In this document: one piece after another, positions 35,979 to 46,951 of the stretch
How the letters are laid out: each line of letters opens with the position of its first letter
How positions within the stretch are numbered: the first letter of the stretch is position 1
Assembly (NCBI RefSeq): GCF_040054535.1
Contig: NC_090796.1
Location: 15,341,501-15,405,500, forward strand
Reading direction: 5' to 3'
Source: Antennarius striatus
Lineage: Eukaryota > Chordata > Actinopteri > Lophiiformes > Antennariidae
Length of the DNA stretch: 64,000 nt
Position numbers and translations under genes: made by a program
Notes under the pieces: generated by a model
The model's input: the letters and a program-made list of their open reading frames with translations, nothing else
What the model was told of the DNA's origin: nothing
The model's database searches: none

Positions 35979-38346
35979 ATGCGCCCATTTGGACCTGCGT
36001 CTTTTGCGCTGCACGCAGCTGTCCTAGCGCAGCTGGCGTGCGGGACTCCCAGCAGCATAGATGAAGGATTTCATCTCAGGTCGTTACAGCGGTTTTCCAT
36101 GATGCCCACCTACATGATGCACCTCTACAGGAACTTTAGGTCCAACTTCTCCAGTCCGGCGGACGCACCGGAGCGGGACGCGGCGCGGCGCGCAGACACG
36201 GTGAAGAGCGTGGTGGCCAAAAGTAAGAGTCCGCTTTTATTAATTCGTTCAACTTCTGGGTGATTTAAACGTGTGGTCAGGCTTGAAGGACTTCTTTGGT
36301 CCCAGACGACCTCAGAGGGCTTCAATCCACATCCAGCCCCGTGGGGGAATAACCACGCAGAGATGAGCGTGTGAAAAGGCCGAGCTTTTCTGCCTAATTC
36401 TCAAAGCAAACCCTCTTTCACCCTAAATAGGTGATGTTGATTAGACATCTTGCCAGACAGCCCCTATACAAATCTCTTGTTAAGTCAAATCAACAAGTTC
36501 CCTCAGTTCTTTTTCACACTTGGCTTGATTAGATTAGAGCTGGGGATTTAATGACGCGTTGGAGCAGAAACCCTCCCCGCCGCTGGATCCAATCCCCGCG
36601 TCTCTGCGTGGTGTCGGAGTTATTACCTGTTTGTTTGCGGATATGCAGAGTCTGTTAGGTGATTGGTTTCAGCCCCGTGTTCGGTGTGAGTGGATTAATA
36701 GAGAGGCAGGATTCCACTTTTGATAAGCAGCTCTATACATTTTAATCTCACCTGTATTTGAGCCACACCTGTCCATTGAATCATAATGATCCACCACAGG
36801 TGTGGGCCACAGATAGTGATTGATTCATTTACAAGGAGAGCAGCCTTGATTTATAAGGATCTGTACACTCATGTGATAATAGAGACGTCATGAAAAGGAG
36901 TGAATCTAAGATCTTAAATGACAGCTAGAAATTAGGACTCCTCAAAAACACATTTTCAAAAAGTTCTGCTGTCAAATTTATCCTGATTTTGTGACTTAAG
37001 AGCAGCTTAAAATTCATGAAATGGTTGAAATGATCATTTTCAGAAAAGACTTTTTGTTTTAGTGTAATTCAATTCTAACAGTTTGATTTAATTTGCCCTC
37101 AAGTGACTCTCTGGTGCGTAAAAAAAACAGCTACAAGTAGAATTTAAATGCATTTGCTGAATGACAACAGTTGAGTTGCGTTCATTTGATTTAATCAGAC
37201 TTTTTTTCTTGATTAAATCAAATTTTGCATGTAATGAAAACACTTTTGACATAATTATATCACTGGTGAATATCTTCCCAGCATTGGGATGAATGCAGAG
37301 CAGTAACCCCCCCCTCCAGTGATGCTAATCTGTCTCTTCCCTTCATCAGGTTTGACATACAAACGGAGACGCTGGGTTGCGACCTTTGACCTCCACACGC
37401 TGCTGACCGACCAGCAGATCCAGGCGGCGGAGCTGAGAATCAGGCTCCCTCAGATTCAGAGTGTGTGGAACGTCACGGTGGAGGTGCACCACCATCGGGG
37501 GCCCACGTGTCCCAGGAACCGGGCCTGTCGGAAGCGGCAGCTGGTGGGCCGGCTGGCGTGGTCGTGGCTGGGGTCTCCATCCCAGAGCTGGAGCGTCATC
37601 GACGTGACCAGTCCTCTGCTGAATTGGATCAAGAAGAAATCCACCTCTAGAAAAGGACAGTCCAGAAGACGGAAAGCGGCGGACTCGCAGTGGGGCCCGA
37701 TGTTCCCGGACCTGCCGGTCCACCTGGTCAGGAGGGAGCAGGACGCCGGCGAGCGCGCCTTACTGGTCATCTTCTCGAACACGGGTTGGGATGAAAACTC
37801 CAAGGCGAAAGCAAGTTTACTCCTAACAGCTGAGCAATCCAAGTTCTTGTCCCCCACCGAAATCAAACGGGCTCGGCGGCCCAGGAGGCGCAGGACTAAA
37901 CGGGGCCACTGGGGACAACTAGTGAGGGGCCAGTGGGGGGCCATGAGCGGCGACGAAAGTTCTCTCTGTCGCAAAGTCGACCTGGAGGTAGACTTTAATC
38001 TGATCGGGTGGGCGTCCTGGATAGTGTTCCCTAAAAAATACAACGCATACCGCTGTGAGGGGTCTTGTCCCGGACCCCTGGGGGAGAACTTGAACCCAAC
38101 AAATCACGCTTACATGCAGGTGAGTCTACGTCGATCTGTTAGTCTGTATTATACGAATGGAATGATTGAAGTCCTTGTTTGTTCCATCTACAGAGTTTAA
38201 TGCAACATTACCATGCCGGCAGAGTAACCCCCCCTTGCTGCGCCCCCACCAAAATGAGCGCGTTGAGCATGCTGTACTATGAGAACGGACGGCTGGCGCT
38301 GCGACATCATGAGGACATGGTGGTGGACGAGTGCGGCTGCCAGTGA
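35979..38346 (+). CDS. nodal: Nodal-related TGF-beta superfamily ligand
   Basis: A secreted morphogen that signals through activin receptors and an EGF-CFC co-receptor to SMAD2/3, inducing mesendoderm and left-right asymmetry. Three exons: 35979-36222, 37350-38119, 38194-38346. All introns are GT-AG with phases 1 and 0, and they give 388 aa. The N-terminus MRPFGPASFALHAAVLAQLA is a signal peptide. The prodomain is followed by a basic furin-type stretch ending RRTKR, then GHWG. The mature domain has the seven family cysteines (LCRKVD, RCEGSC, PPCCAP, ECGC) and the nodal hallmarks GWASWIVFPKKYNAYRCEGS and LSMLYYENG. The last exon encodes the SLMQHYHAG block onward. An upstream in-frame TTG is not the start; the ATG is followed directly by the signal peptide. 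It is divergent from paladin, as in mammals. Teleosts have several paralogues (ndr1/squint, ndr2/cyclops, southpaw); I cannot decide which from sequence alone. Confidence 0.97.
36300..36500 (+). promoter_or_regulatory. Candidate nodal autoregulatory intronic enhancer
   Basis: The 5' part of nodal intron 1 holds three matches to the FoxH1 consensus TGTKKATT/AATMMACA: AATCCACA (36324-36331), TGTTGATT (36435-36442) and AATCAACA (36488-36495). SMAD-type CAGAC/AGAC words lie at 36303, 36443 and 36454. Mammalian, fish and ascidian nodal genes are known to carry a FoxH1-SMAD autoregulatory enhancer, in mammals in intron 1. The functional role here is inferred from motif and position. Confidence 0.5.
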
Positions 38347-39850
38347 CCTGCAGAAGCAACGCGTGTCTGGAAGATGACACTTTACGGAAGGAAAAGAAGC
38401 TCTTGGATGTTTGTCCCTGTGCACCGATCGACTGCAGCTGACACCCCCCCCCAGCAGAGATTTTTACTGGGACCCAACCTTTGGTTAGTGAGGAGAACAT
38501 TTCAACAGGAGTGTCCAGCTTTGCAGCTTTGCAGCCGTGTGCAGCGTACAATCCCCCTATTTTATCAAGAAGTGAATGAAATGTTGAATATTCCAGCACT
38601 GATTTTATTGGACGTTACCTTTTGTATATGTTATTGTATATTTATTGTAAATATCTAAAAGTTGTATTTATGTACATTTGTTTACGTATTTTTGGTCGTT
38701 TTAGTTAATGATACTTCATAAAGCTGAATCTCTACTATTATTTTCCAAATGCGGCATCAAAACGTAACGTTTGGTGACAATTTAAAACTGGCATTGATTG
38801 TTTTGGGAGGTTGATGGTCTTATTGGCTTATTTGAACGGATATTTCCAAATTTAAATCAAATTGACAACAATTTTAGAGCATTTTGTTGCGCACACGCAT
38901 TAGAAGAATCAAAAAAGGAGATTTTTAAAGTGTGGCCAAAATATTACAGGACCAAGATGTTTATTGTACAAGAAAAAAGAAGTCAGAAATAGGTGTTATT
39001 TTAATTTAAAAAATTGTATCATAAAAAAGTTATTACAAGGGAAAAGCCACATTAAGAAAATACCTGAACTTTTAAATGATTGTCTAAGAAACTGGGTTGT
39101 TAAAGTAATATTCTCTAAACATTTTTCAGTCAATCTAAGTGGCCTTCATGCTCTGTTATACAAACTGCTCTATTGGCTGCTTTTGCTGTCATAAACCAAA
39201 ATGAACACACATAAAACAACAGATGTCAACACTGAGGTCACAGATATAGTATTGTGTGTGACAGAAAGGAACCGACACGCAAAACATGTTCTGGTTTTCA
39301 GTGAGTCACTGGGATGTCCAGCAAATACTGTAAAGTAAGGCTGTTACAAAGGGGAACTAAAGAGCTCATTGTATTCAAATCCTTTGAAAATACAAACAGG
39401 AATTTGCCACAGTCACGACGGGCACACTGGTCAAACTGGAAATAGTTGACAAGGACTCGGAGGTGAGGCAACATTTAAATTTATCATGTCAGTATTTTTT
39501 ATGTACATTTTTTATATTGTAAAACAGTCTTCAAGAATAAGCTAAAAATAGACAAGAATTGCTATAGAAATTCTCATAGTTTGAAAGCTTAATAAAAAGC
39601 AAAATGTTAAAGTTTAATAATAGTAAGAAATGTCTTAAATGGTGATTTAAAATGTCATGAGTGATCGACTGGAACCTAAGTAACAGTACTGTGCTGTACT
39701 TCAGAGAAAGTATTTTTACAACTTTATTTTGAAAAGTCAACTCGCCAGGCTGACTCTTAATTTGTTAGATTCTTTAATTTCCGGTTATTTGGTCGTAGTA
39801 TACTAGTGTATGCTAAATTTGAATCTTGAAGGCAAAGCCCACCCTCCCCT
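38347..39850 (+). other. Nodal 3' UTR and spacer to lrrc20
   Basis: This is AT-rich sequence after the nodal stop with no recognisable gene. The first part is presumably nodal 3' untranslated region. I found no AATAAA close to the stop, so its end cannot be placed. Short frames near 38.8-39.2 kb show no family resemblance. Confidence 0.5.
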
Positions 39851-39857
39851 GCCGTTG

Positions 39858-39934
39858 ATTGGCTAGATTCCGTCTTGGCTCATGAGGGGTAATGATTGGT
39901 TTAAATTCAGGAAACGTTATCTAAGTAGACCAAT
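39858..39934 (+). promoter_or_regulatory. Triple CCAAT-box promoter of lrrc20
   Basis: ATTGG at 39858-39862 and 39895-39899 and CCAAT at 39930-39934 are spaced 37 and 35 bases apart. A GC-rich word, AAGGCGGGTC, follows immediately. Regular spacing of NF-Y boxes upstream of a TATA-less start is typical of housekeeping promoters. The lrrc20 leader exon and ATG follow downstream on the plus strand. Confidence 0.5.
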
Positions 39935-39999
39935 CGAAGGCGGGTCGTGGCTTCTCAGAAGCAAATTCGAGTTTGTTACTCATTGTAGCTGAGCAACAA

Positions 40000-40161
40000 C
40001 GTCCTTTTCAAGGTGTTTCAAGTTACAATATGAACGTAACCGTTTGGTGAATTGTGCTGTACGTGACTAAAAATACGCACATACCAAATTTGACCGTAGG
40101 CGAGCGGCTCTGGCTAATCTTAGCTAGTGTTAGCGGCGCTTTTCGGTAGCTTCTAGCGTGG
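40000..40161 (+). other. Probable noncoding first exon of lrrc20
   Basis: A consensus donor GCGTGG|GTAAGT ends the exon at 40161. Acceptors at 40682 (CCCAG, after a long T run) and 40697 (TGCAG) precede the ATG at 40702, so the leader is probably interrupted by an intron of about 520 bases. The left boundary is approximate. Confidence 0.45.
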
Positions 40162-40701
40162 GTAAGTAGCTTCCTGGCTTAGCTTTGGTTAAAGTTTAAT
40201 CATTAAACTATATTAAAATTACAGTTAATAAGGGTTTCCGCTAATTAGGCTGTGGTTATACGAAAGTATTCCGGGATTTACTCTCGTTCATGTAGTCCGT
40301 CTTCATTTAGTAATGTAGTTTCCTGTTAGTTTCAACTGAATATAACCACAAACAACATTAATATAAAATTCATGGGTACTAGCATATCAGTTTCTTCATG
40401 TTTGCGGAACACTTATTTCCTAATGACGTGTTGTGCTGTCATTCATTATCCATTAATTACCGAGGTGGGAGAGATCGGGGGTAAACTGTGAAAAAGCTTT
40501 ATCATAACTCGTCCACTAGATGGCGCTGTTAAAGCTAAGCCTTATACAAGACAGGAGTGAAAATATATTTCCTGTCATTTTTATCCTGACGTGTTAGGTT
40601 GTAAATGCTTGTGGAATATTTCCTTCAGTTTTTTTTTTTTGGCTATTCAAAAGTATGTGTAATTTTGCATGAACTTACCCAGGAGCAGTGACTGCAGAAC
40701 A

Positions 40702-41647
40702 ATGGCTGAGTCAGTGGCACACGTGGCACGGAGGATAAATGAAATCGTAGAGGAGGGGAAAGACAGTTTGGGTAAGACTTCAGTGTTCCAGCATCTTTTC
40801 AGCATGATTGATGCAATTTTAGAATCAACCACCAGATGGTGATAAAAAACCACAACTACTGTAAACTTGAACTTGGTGTGATTATATATACAGTAAGTAC
40901 ACTATTTCAGTAAACATTCTGTGGTTTAATTAAAACTAATGTCATGTTCGTGTTCTCTGCAGACCTGTCCAACTGCAAGCTCATTTCATTCCCTGACGGT
41001 GTGTTCAAGGTCCTGAGGAGTGTGTGCGAAAACATCCGTGTTATCACATTGGCTGACAACGAGATCAAGGCCCTGTCTGGCAACTTCTTCTCCATCTTCA
41101 CCGAGCTGAGAGGTAAGGAAAGAGTCCGTCTATACTGTGGATGAAGGCACAGATCATTAATGTTTTTCGAACATATTTCAGAGCTGGACCTCAGAGGCAA
41201 CAAACTCACAAAACTTCCTGACGCTGTCGCAAAAATGGAGCATTTGACCTGCATCGATGTGGCCAATAACAACTTCACTGTTTTTCCCGACAAGCTGACT
41301 GACGTGGCCACGCTAGAGAGGATCAACCTGGAGGGAAACAACATCACTGGTAATGATATTAAAGTCCCAAAAATAAAATCAGTGCACACCACTTCTGTTA
41401 AGTGTAAAACATCACATAAACAACTCATGCAGCCCTGAGAGGCTACAATGAAGACACAGAAAGGGTGTAAACAACATTTTCTCATATTTACTGCTTTTAT
41501 TCCTGACCAGAGATACCTGTGGAGAAGCTGTCTGAGATGCCGGCGCTGAAGTGGCTCAACCTCAAGTCGAACCCTCTGGACTCCAGCTCTCAGCTGGCTC
41601 TGCAGTCTCCCCATAATTTTGACATTTTGTTGACCACAAACTCCTGA
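40702..41647 (+). CDS. lrrc20: Leucine-rich repeat-containing protein 20
   Basis: A small, poorly characterised leucine-rich repeat protein with no signal peptide, probably cytosolic. Four coding exons: 40702-40771, 40963-41112, 41182-41349, 41511-41647. All introns are GT-AG in phase 1 and give 174 aa (human about 184). The N-terminus reads MAESVAHVARRINEIVEEGK. Leucine-rich repeats follow in LxxLxLxxNxI spacing: NIRVITLADNEIKALSG, LDLRGNKLTKLPDAV, LTCIDVANNNFTVFPDKL, LERINLEGNNITEIPVEKL and LKWLNLKSNPLDSS. The C-terminus ends NFDILLTTNS. The uniform phase-1 introns each fall in or beside a repeat, typical of LRR genes. It lies between nodal and sar1, as expected from the vertebrate neighbourhood. 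Confidence 0.95.
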
Positions 41648-44072
41648 GAGGTGTTGTTTGCTACCTGTAGACTGCATGCTGTGTGCCTTGAACTGCAGAT
41701 GGAGGCTTCTGTGTGCCTGAAAAGACTGAACTGTTGGAGCCTCAGTCAGAGACGAGACAAGACGTCTTCATCGATTGAGTTTAGAAGTGAAGCTGACTGT
41801 TCAGACATTGAGATTTGTGCAATGATTTATTCTTTTTAATGGTCGACATACTTTTTTCCATTTAATGACTTTAAACTGGATGCTTTGCAGCCTGATATTT
41901 GTTAAACAACACGGATTGTTTTCATTAGAAATATTGATAAATTCTATTTTAAACAAAGAATTTATCAAAAAAGTCAAACAATTGTTTTATAATTTTTCAA
42001 ACTCTAAAACAATTGTATCCACTAATGAGGGAATTCTTTTCACGTTAATCTTGAACACATCTAACAGAAAACTCTAAAAGAAAAAACTTTCATTTCAGAA
42101 TCTTAAAAAGGTGAATTCAGGAAAACAAAGGGTGAAAATGACTGTTAGTCAAAAGAACTTTTTATTCCATCTGATCATTGAACATGTGGTACGTCACGTC
42201 ATATCTAGATGTCGAACATCAAACTATTTGAATTGATATATTTAAGGTCATAAATAACTCCAGTGTTTTCTAGTGTGGGCTAAAAGGCAGGGACTGTACA
42301 AATATTTACATCATTATTAAACAGACTTTACAGGATTCAACCGGAATAGAGCTCTTCATGCATACAGTTTCATATCCCAGTAAAGACTCCCAGTAGAAAA
42401 TCTGATCCAGACACATCTCAGTCATAGCTATCCCTGCATATATGAATAAATAAACTATTGAACATTTTATAAATGAGATGCTGGAGAACAAAAATACTTC
42501 AGTATCCAGACTAAAAGTGACTGTTTGCTTTTGTACTCTCATATCTTTAGTGATAATCAAAAAGTACACAAACTGACTGATTAACACAGCCGATACTAGA
42601 GGTACAAAGAAATGATGAAAAGCTCAGAGCGAGACATGTCCTGACCGTTACTTCACTCTAATAAACCAACCATTATCATCAGCAGCAGACGGACATACAG
42701 GATGTCAAAATTAGACGGATTTTGGTGGAATTATTTGCCTTCAGCATAACTTTTAAAATAATTTTAAAATGTGTAAGAAATGCATAATTCACAGGATTCT
42801 TGACAGAGTTGCTTGACGTTACTCATCGTTTTAGCACTTATTTATTCTTTCTTTCCTTTAGATTTCCTTTAATTTTGGCTTCTCTCACAGATCACATTTC
42901 CCAGCAGGTCCCGTGTAATTAGCATCGACGTTTGGCTACGTGCTCTGAAGCTGAGGTTGCATAGTGTTTGATGGAACGATTAACATTAAACTTCTTTATT
43001 CTTCTTTTTTTTTCATCACCTCTTGATGAACTTTAACAACAGCAGGTCTGTTCCATAATAAATAAAGCAACACTGACGTGCAGGTGAATCCCATCAGTAG
43101 CAGATTCACCATGAACTACTTTAAAAGTTTGCATATACAGTAAACCTTTAAACACTCTTAGCATAAAATCAGGTCTATTTATTAAAACCCTGTTCTTTTA
43201 AAAAAATTTAAAGGAATTCTTAAACACATTTTCTATTCCCTTAAATTCTTTTAAAGAATTCTTAAAAATAATTATTTTGAAGAATCTGAAAGACAACATT
43301 TTAAATATATTTTACGTGAATATTGTCTATTTTTAAAGCAAATGACAAAATGTTAACGTGTGTTGTTCTATATTGCACACTTTACGACAGTTCCATGTAG
43401 TTCTCCTTTACGGCATTGCATGTGTGGTGCGCATGTGCAGTGAGCGCATGAGTTGAGTTTACTATGGTCTTTAGAGAGAACCTGTTTGCATATCGGTTGC
43501 TGCTGTGGAGAAATAAAAGTCAATTTAAAGTGAATAAACGTCGTGTTTACTAAGTGAATATCAACACAAAATACGAATGAAGTCAATATTAAATTTTTGG
43601 GGTCTTTTATGCTGGAGTTTTTCGTTATTTTTAATTATGTGAGGATCAAAAGTCTTGAAAACTGTGTTGCAATTTATTCGTGCAGCATTGCTCCGTATTA
43701 CCGACTGTCCCTGAAGTACACAGCCTTGAAACTTTTAACTCCACATTACTCATCAGTGATAATCAAGGCCAAAACTGATTTGGCCTTGAAGGTAACGCTG
43801 CCAGCCTACAGTCTGACGGTCAGTCGGGTGATCTGGCGGCAGAATCAGCATCTTCATGTCAAATTTCCACGGCGTCCAAAAGCGCTCTGTTAAATGTCAT
43901 TGTGCTTTTGAATGGAAAGATAATTGAATGTCCCACACAAGGTTAGCTGACGTGGGTTCAGAAGTGTCTATGTGCATTAAAATGAATATGATCTGAAAAT
44001 ATAGCTTGAAATTTTGGCTGTCTGTTGCTGCAGGGTACAAAGTGTTTCCTGGACAGTCTTTGGTCCTGTGGG
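41648..44072. other. Convergent 3' region of lrrc20 and sar1
   Basis: This holds the untranslated 3' end of lrrc20 (plus) and of sar1 (minus). A possible lrrc20 poly(A) signal, AATAAA, lies near 42445, and a possible minus-strand AATAAA for sar1 near 43674-43679. The sequence is AT-rich, and I see no further gene in it. Confidence 0.5.
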
Positions 44073-45131
44073 TCAGTCGATGTACTGTGATAACCACCTG
44101 AAACCTTCGCCGTAGCCTTGTTTCTTCAATACGCTGCACATGAAAATCTCCAGCGGTCGAACATTCTGATCCTTCAAAGAGACGTTTCCCTATTGATGGA
44201 GATGAAGGGAAGTAAGACAAGGAGACATCTCATTATTCCTGCTCATTCGAATGCAGCGCCTACCTTTCCAGTAAGTTGGCCATCAAGCGCGAAGGCTCCT
44301 CTCAGTCCCACTTCACTAATGGCCTCAGGACGGTCGATTTTATTACCCAGCACCAACACTGGAACATTGATGATGGTCTCGTCTCCTAGGAGAGCCTTAA
44401 CAAGCGATAGCAGCACAATCAGTCTACCGTTAAAGACAGTTAAAGACAGCGGCAGTGGAAAAAAGGCAGATGTTTCATCTCACATCGAGTTCTGTCTTGG
44501 ATTCTGTGAGTCTGTCTGGATCCGCACAATCTACCAGAAACACGACTCCGTTCACAGCTGGCAGGTAGTTCCTCCACACTCGTCGAGCTGTCAACAAAGA
44601 ACAAATGGTTGGCCCTCGGGGCAGGAGGGTGAAGCTCTTCTCCAGGTAAAAATAGAGGGTGTATTTCACCTTGTACATGTCCTCCTAGATCGAATGTAGT
44701 GAATGTCATCCCAGCGATTGTCAGCTCTTCAGAGGCTTTGAGAAAAGGAAGATAAACTTCAACAAGGAAAATCCAGCAAGAGACAACAACATTATGACAT
44801 TTGGTGAGCACTCCTTACTTGGATGCAGCGTCGGCACGTGTTGGCCGAGCCGGTCGTCTTTCAACATGTGTAGGAGCGTTGTTTTACCAGCGTTATCCAG
44901 ACCCAGGAAAACCAGCTTCCCTGACTTTTTATACAGACCTGAAACAAATATTGCAGATATACAGTACTTTTTTTAATTTAAATTAAGGGCAGTGTAGCTG
45001 ATTCTACCAAGTAGAACATTTTGATGCTTTTCCACTGGTTTTAAAACGTTGTAAAACTGAAGACAAGACTCACCTAAGAACTGTAAAACTCCACTAAAGC
45101 CTTTGTAAATCCAGTCGAATAAAAAGGACAT
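44073..45131 (-). CDS. sar1a: SAR1 small GTPase (COPII coat)
   Basis: Sar1 binds GTP at endoplasmic reticulum exit sites, inserts its N-terminal amphipathic helix into the membrane and recruits Sec23/24 to start COPII vesicle budding. Six coding exons: 45131-45074, 44938-44819, 44735-44670, 44587-44484, 44395-44264, 44189-44073. All are GT-AG and give 198 aa, exactly the family length. The amphipathic helix begins [12 protein letters not shown]. The P-loop is GLDNAGKT, switch II is DLGGH followed by [10 protein letters not shown], and the guanine motif is NKID. The C-terminus is [15 protein letters not shown]. The region [19 protein letters not shown] is more diverged than in typical SAR1A/B. 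The family assignment is certain; the A versus B paralogue is inferred from the neighbouring genes. Confidence 0.96.
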
Positions 45132-45737
45132 CTTGACAGCGTTTAACTGAAAAGACAAAGACGTATGATTACTGTGAGACACTTTATTTTTTAAAAAAAA
45201 AAAAGGTTTGACGTAATCATTTCAGCATTTCGTTATGAATTATTTTACGTGTGTAACAATTTTACGTCCACGTTACCATAAAAGTGTGACGTGGCACTCC
45301 CGTTAACCTGCGCCGCTACGGGCCGGGAGCGAATCCTGCTAACAGGACCAAGCCAATTAGCCGGACTAGCTTAATGCAACAGCTTTCTTTCTATGACGTT
45401 AATAAACGAATGTTTAAATGACAACTGGAATCACCAATGGTGGAGATGTACTAGCTTTTTTAAAAACACCCAGACACGTGTACTCACACACCTGTTGGTA
45501 CTTAGCTTCCGTGTGCTTCGAATGCTAATAAGCCGTCACCGACAAATAGCCCAGTTAGCCGTTTAGCTTTAGCCGTGTTATCCAAACCTCCAGTACTTTC
45601 TAGAGCTTGTGCGCCTCGGAGCGAAAATTAGAGGTTTACCGACTGCATCACAAACATTTATTAACAGTCTCAACGGAATAACATATTTTATCATGTTAGT
45701 CAGATTTATCTTTTAATTTTATGGCTAGTTAGCTTAC

Positions 45738-45785
45738 CAGTCGGCGCTGTCCAGCAGCCCAGAGCTAAGTAGTATCGCTGGTCTC
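45738..45785 (-). other. Probable noncoding first exon of sar1
   Basis: On the minus strand a strong donor, CGACTG|GTAAGC (GT at 45737-45736), matches an acceptor TTTTCAG at 45147 just upstream of the sar1 ATG. A leader intron of about 590 bases is therefore likely. The upstream end of the exon is a guess. Confidence 0.45.
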
Positions 45786-46067
45786 CTTGGAAACTGTCAA
45801 GTTCCGGTGTTTCTTCTTCGTGGTTTATATTTACACGTTTTGCTTCAAGCTCACTGCATGTGCGCCCTCATGTGGACAGATACCCGAAGTTACAGAAATG
45901 TTTACCAAAAGAATAGTAGAAATGTACTTTATTAATCTGGGTTTGGAGAATTCCCCCCCACACTCATGTACTGATTGTAAACATGCATGTAAATGTGTGT
46001 ACAAACCGCTGAAACAGACACAACCACACATAAGCATGCAATTTAAATACAGGGGAAGGTAGAAGTG

Positions 46068-46200
46068 GCGGGGGGCAGTGGCTTGCTCAAGGGCACTTTG
46101 GCAGTGCTGGGGAGGTGAGCTGACACCTGCCAGTTCGCACAGCAAACGTTTCGGACAACCAGGTCTCGAACGGACGACTCCCAGTCCCCAGTCCAAGACT
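46068..46200. repeat. Teleost dispersed repeat
   Basis: The sequence contains CAGTGGCTTGCTCAAGGGCA, CAGTGCTGGGGAGGTGAGCTG in pieces, and CAGGTCTCGAACGGACGACT. This resembles a high-copy fish interspersed repeat that I recognise by pattern. It ends about 25 bases before the tRNA gene. Its boundaries are approximate. Confidence 0.45.
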
Positions 46201-46223
46201 TACTGTCACCCCAAAAGTATAGT

Positions 46224-46294
46224 TCCCTGACCGGGAATCGAACCCGGGCCGCGGCGGTGAGAGCGCCGAATCCTAACCACTAGACCACCAGGGA
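46224..46294 (-). tRNA. tRNA-Glu (anticodon CTC)
   Basis: The minus strand starts TCCCTGGTGGTCTAGTGGTT and ends GGTTCGATTCCCGGTCAGGGA in two halves. It has a perfect A box (TGGTCTAGTGG) and B box (GGTTCGATTCC), an intact acceptor stem (TCCCTG pairing CAGGGA) and anticodon CTC in CGCTCTCAC. A TTTT terminator for RNA polymerase III lies 7 bases downstream, at 46216-46213. It matches the vertebrate nuclear tRNA-Glu-CTC almost exactly and looks functional. Confidence 0.97.
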
Positions 46295-46782
46295 ATTTAC
46301 GGGTAATTTCAATATTTATTGGAATGAAGTCGAAATGAGAGTAAGAGCCAAAAAAACTCCATCAAGAATTCAACAGACTGCCAAGGTCCAAAGTTCCTCT
46401 TAATTAAATTAAACTGTTCTAAAGCCCTATCCTGCAGATGGGGAAAAAAAGATCATAAATCCAGCCCTATCTAAATTCACTCCAAATTTTAAGAATGTCT
46501 CCCACACTGCAATTTGTCAAGTAGTTTATATGTTCTTCTTGTTTTGCTGTTTCACTACTTGTCCTCAATATCTGTCAGGCAAGTTTTGTGTGATTCTACT
46601 AAAACTTAGAGCTAAAGGACACGTTATCTTTAAAATAAATACAATAAAAAACAAAAAGCCAAGACATGCTTGAGATATTTATCTTTATGTGTAATGTGTT
46701 ATCTTATGACAGGAGAAGGGGAAATAGCTCAAAAGTGGAAATAAAATCAATATGAAACACAATAACCTGGGATTTAATTTGA

Positions 46783-46788
46783 TTTATT
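46783..46788 (-). terminator. Polyadenylation signal of ppa1
   Basis: AATAAA reads on the minus strand about 165 bases after the ppa1 stop codon, a suitable position for the 3' end of the transcript. Confidence 0.5.
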
Positions 46789-46951
46789 GTGTTGTTTGAA
46801 GCTCTAAATCATTAGAGGATTGCGCTGACAACAGATTCCACGAGCAAAAAAAGTAAATGTGACCTATATAAACCCAATCCCTGCAGTCTTTATGCTGCTC
46901 TGATGAAGGAAGGAATGAAGGAATGAGCGTTTCTGCCCAGGAGTTTTCTTC

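Noticed and set aside
37346-38043. Two overlapping open frames opposite nodal exon 2 (125 and 195 residues)
   Set aside because: They lie antisense to a conserved GC-rich coding exon; the plus strand encodes unmistakable nodal sequence.
40907-41677. 256-residue open frame on the minus strand
   Set aside because: It is the antisense shadow of the lrrc20 exons and runs through clear lrrc20 introns. It shows no family motif or splice logic of its own.
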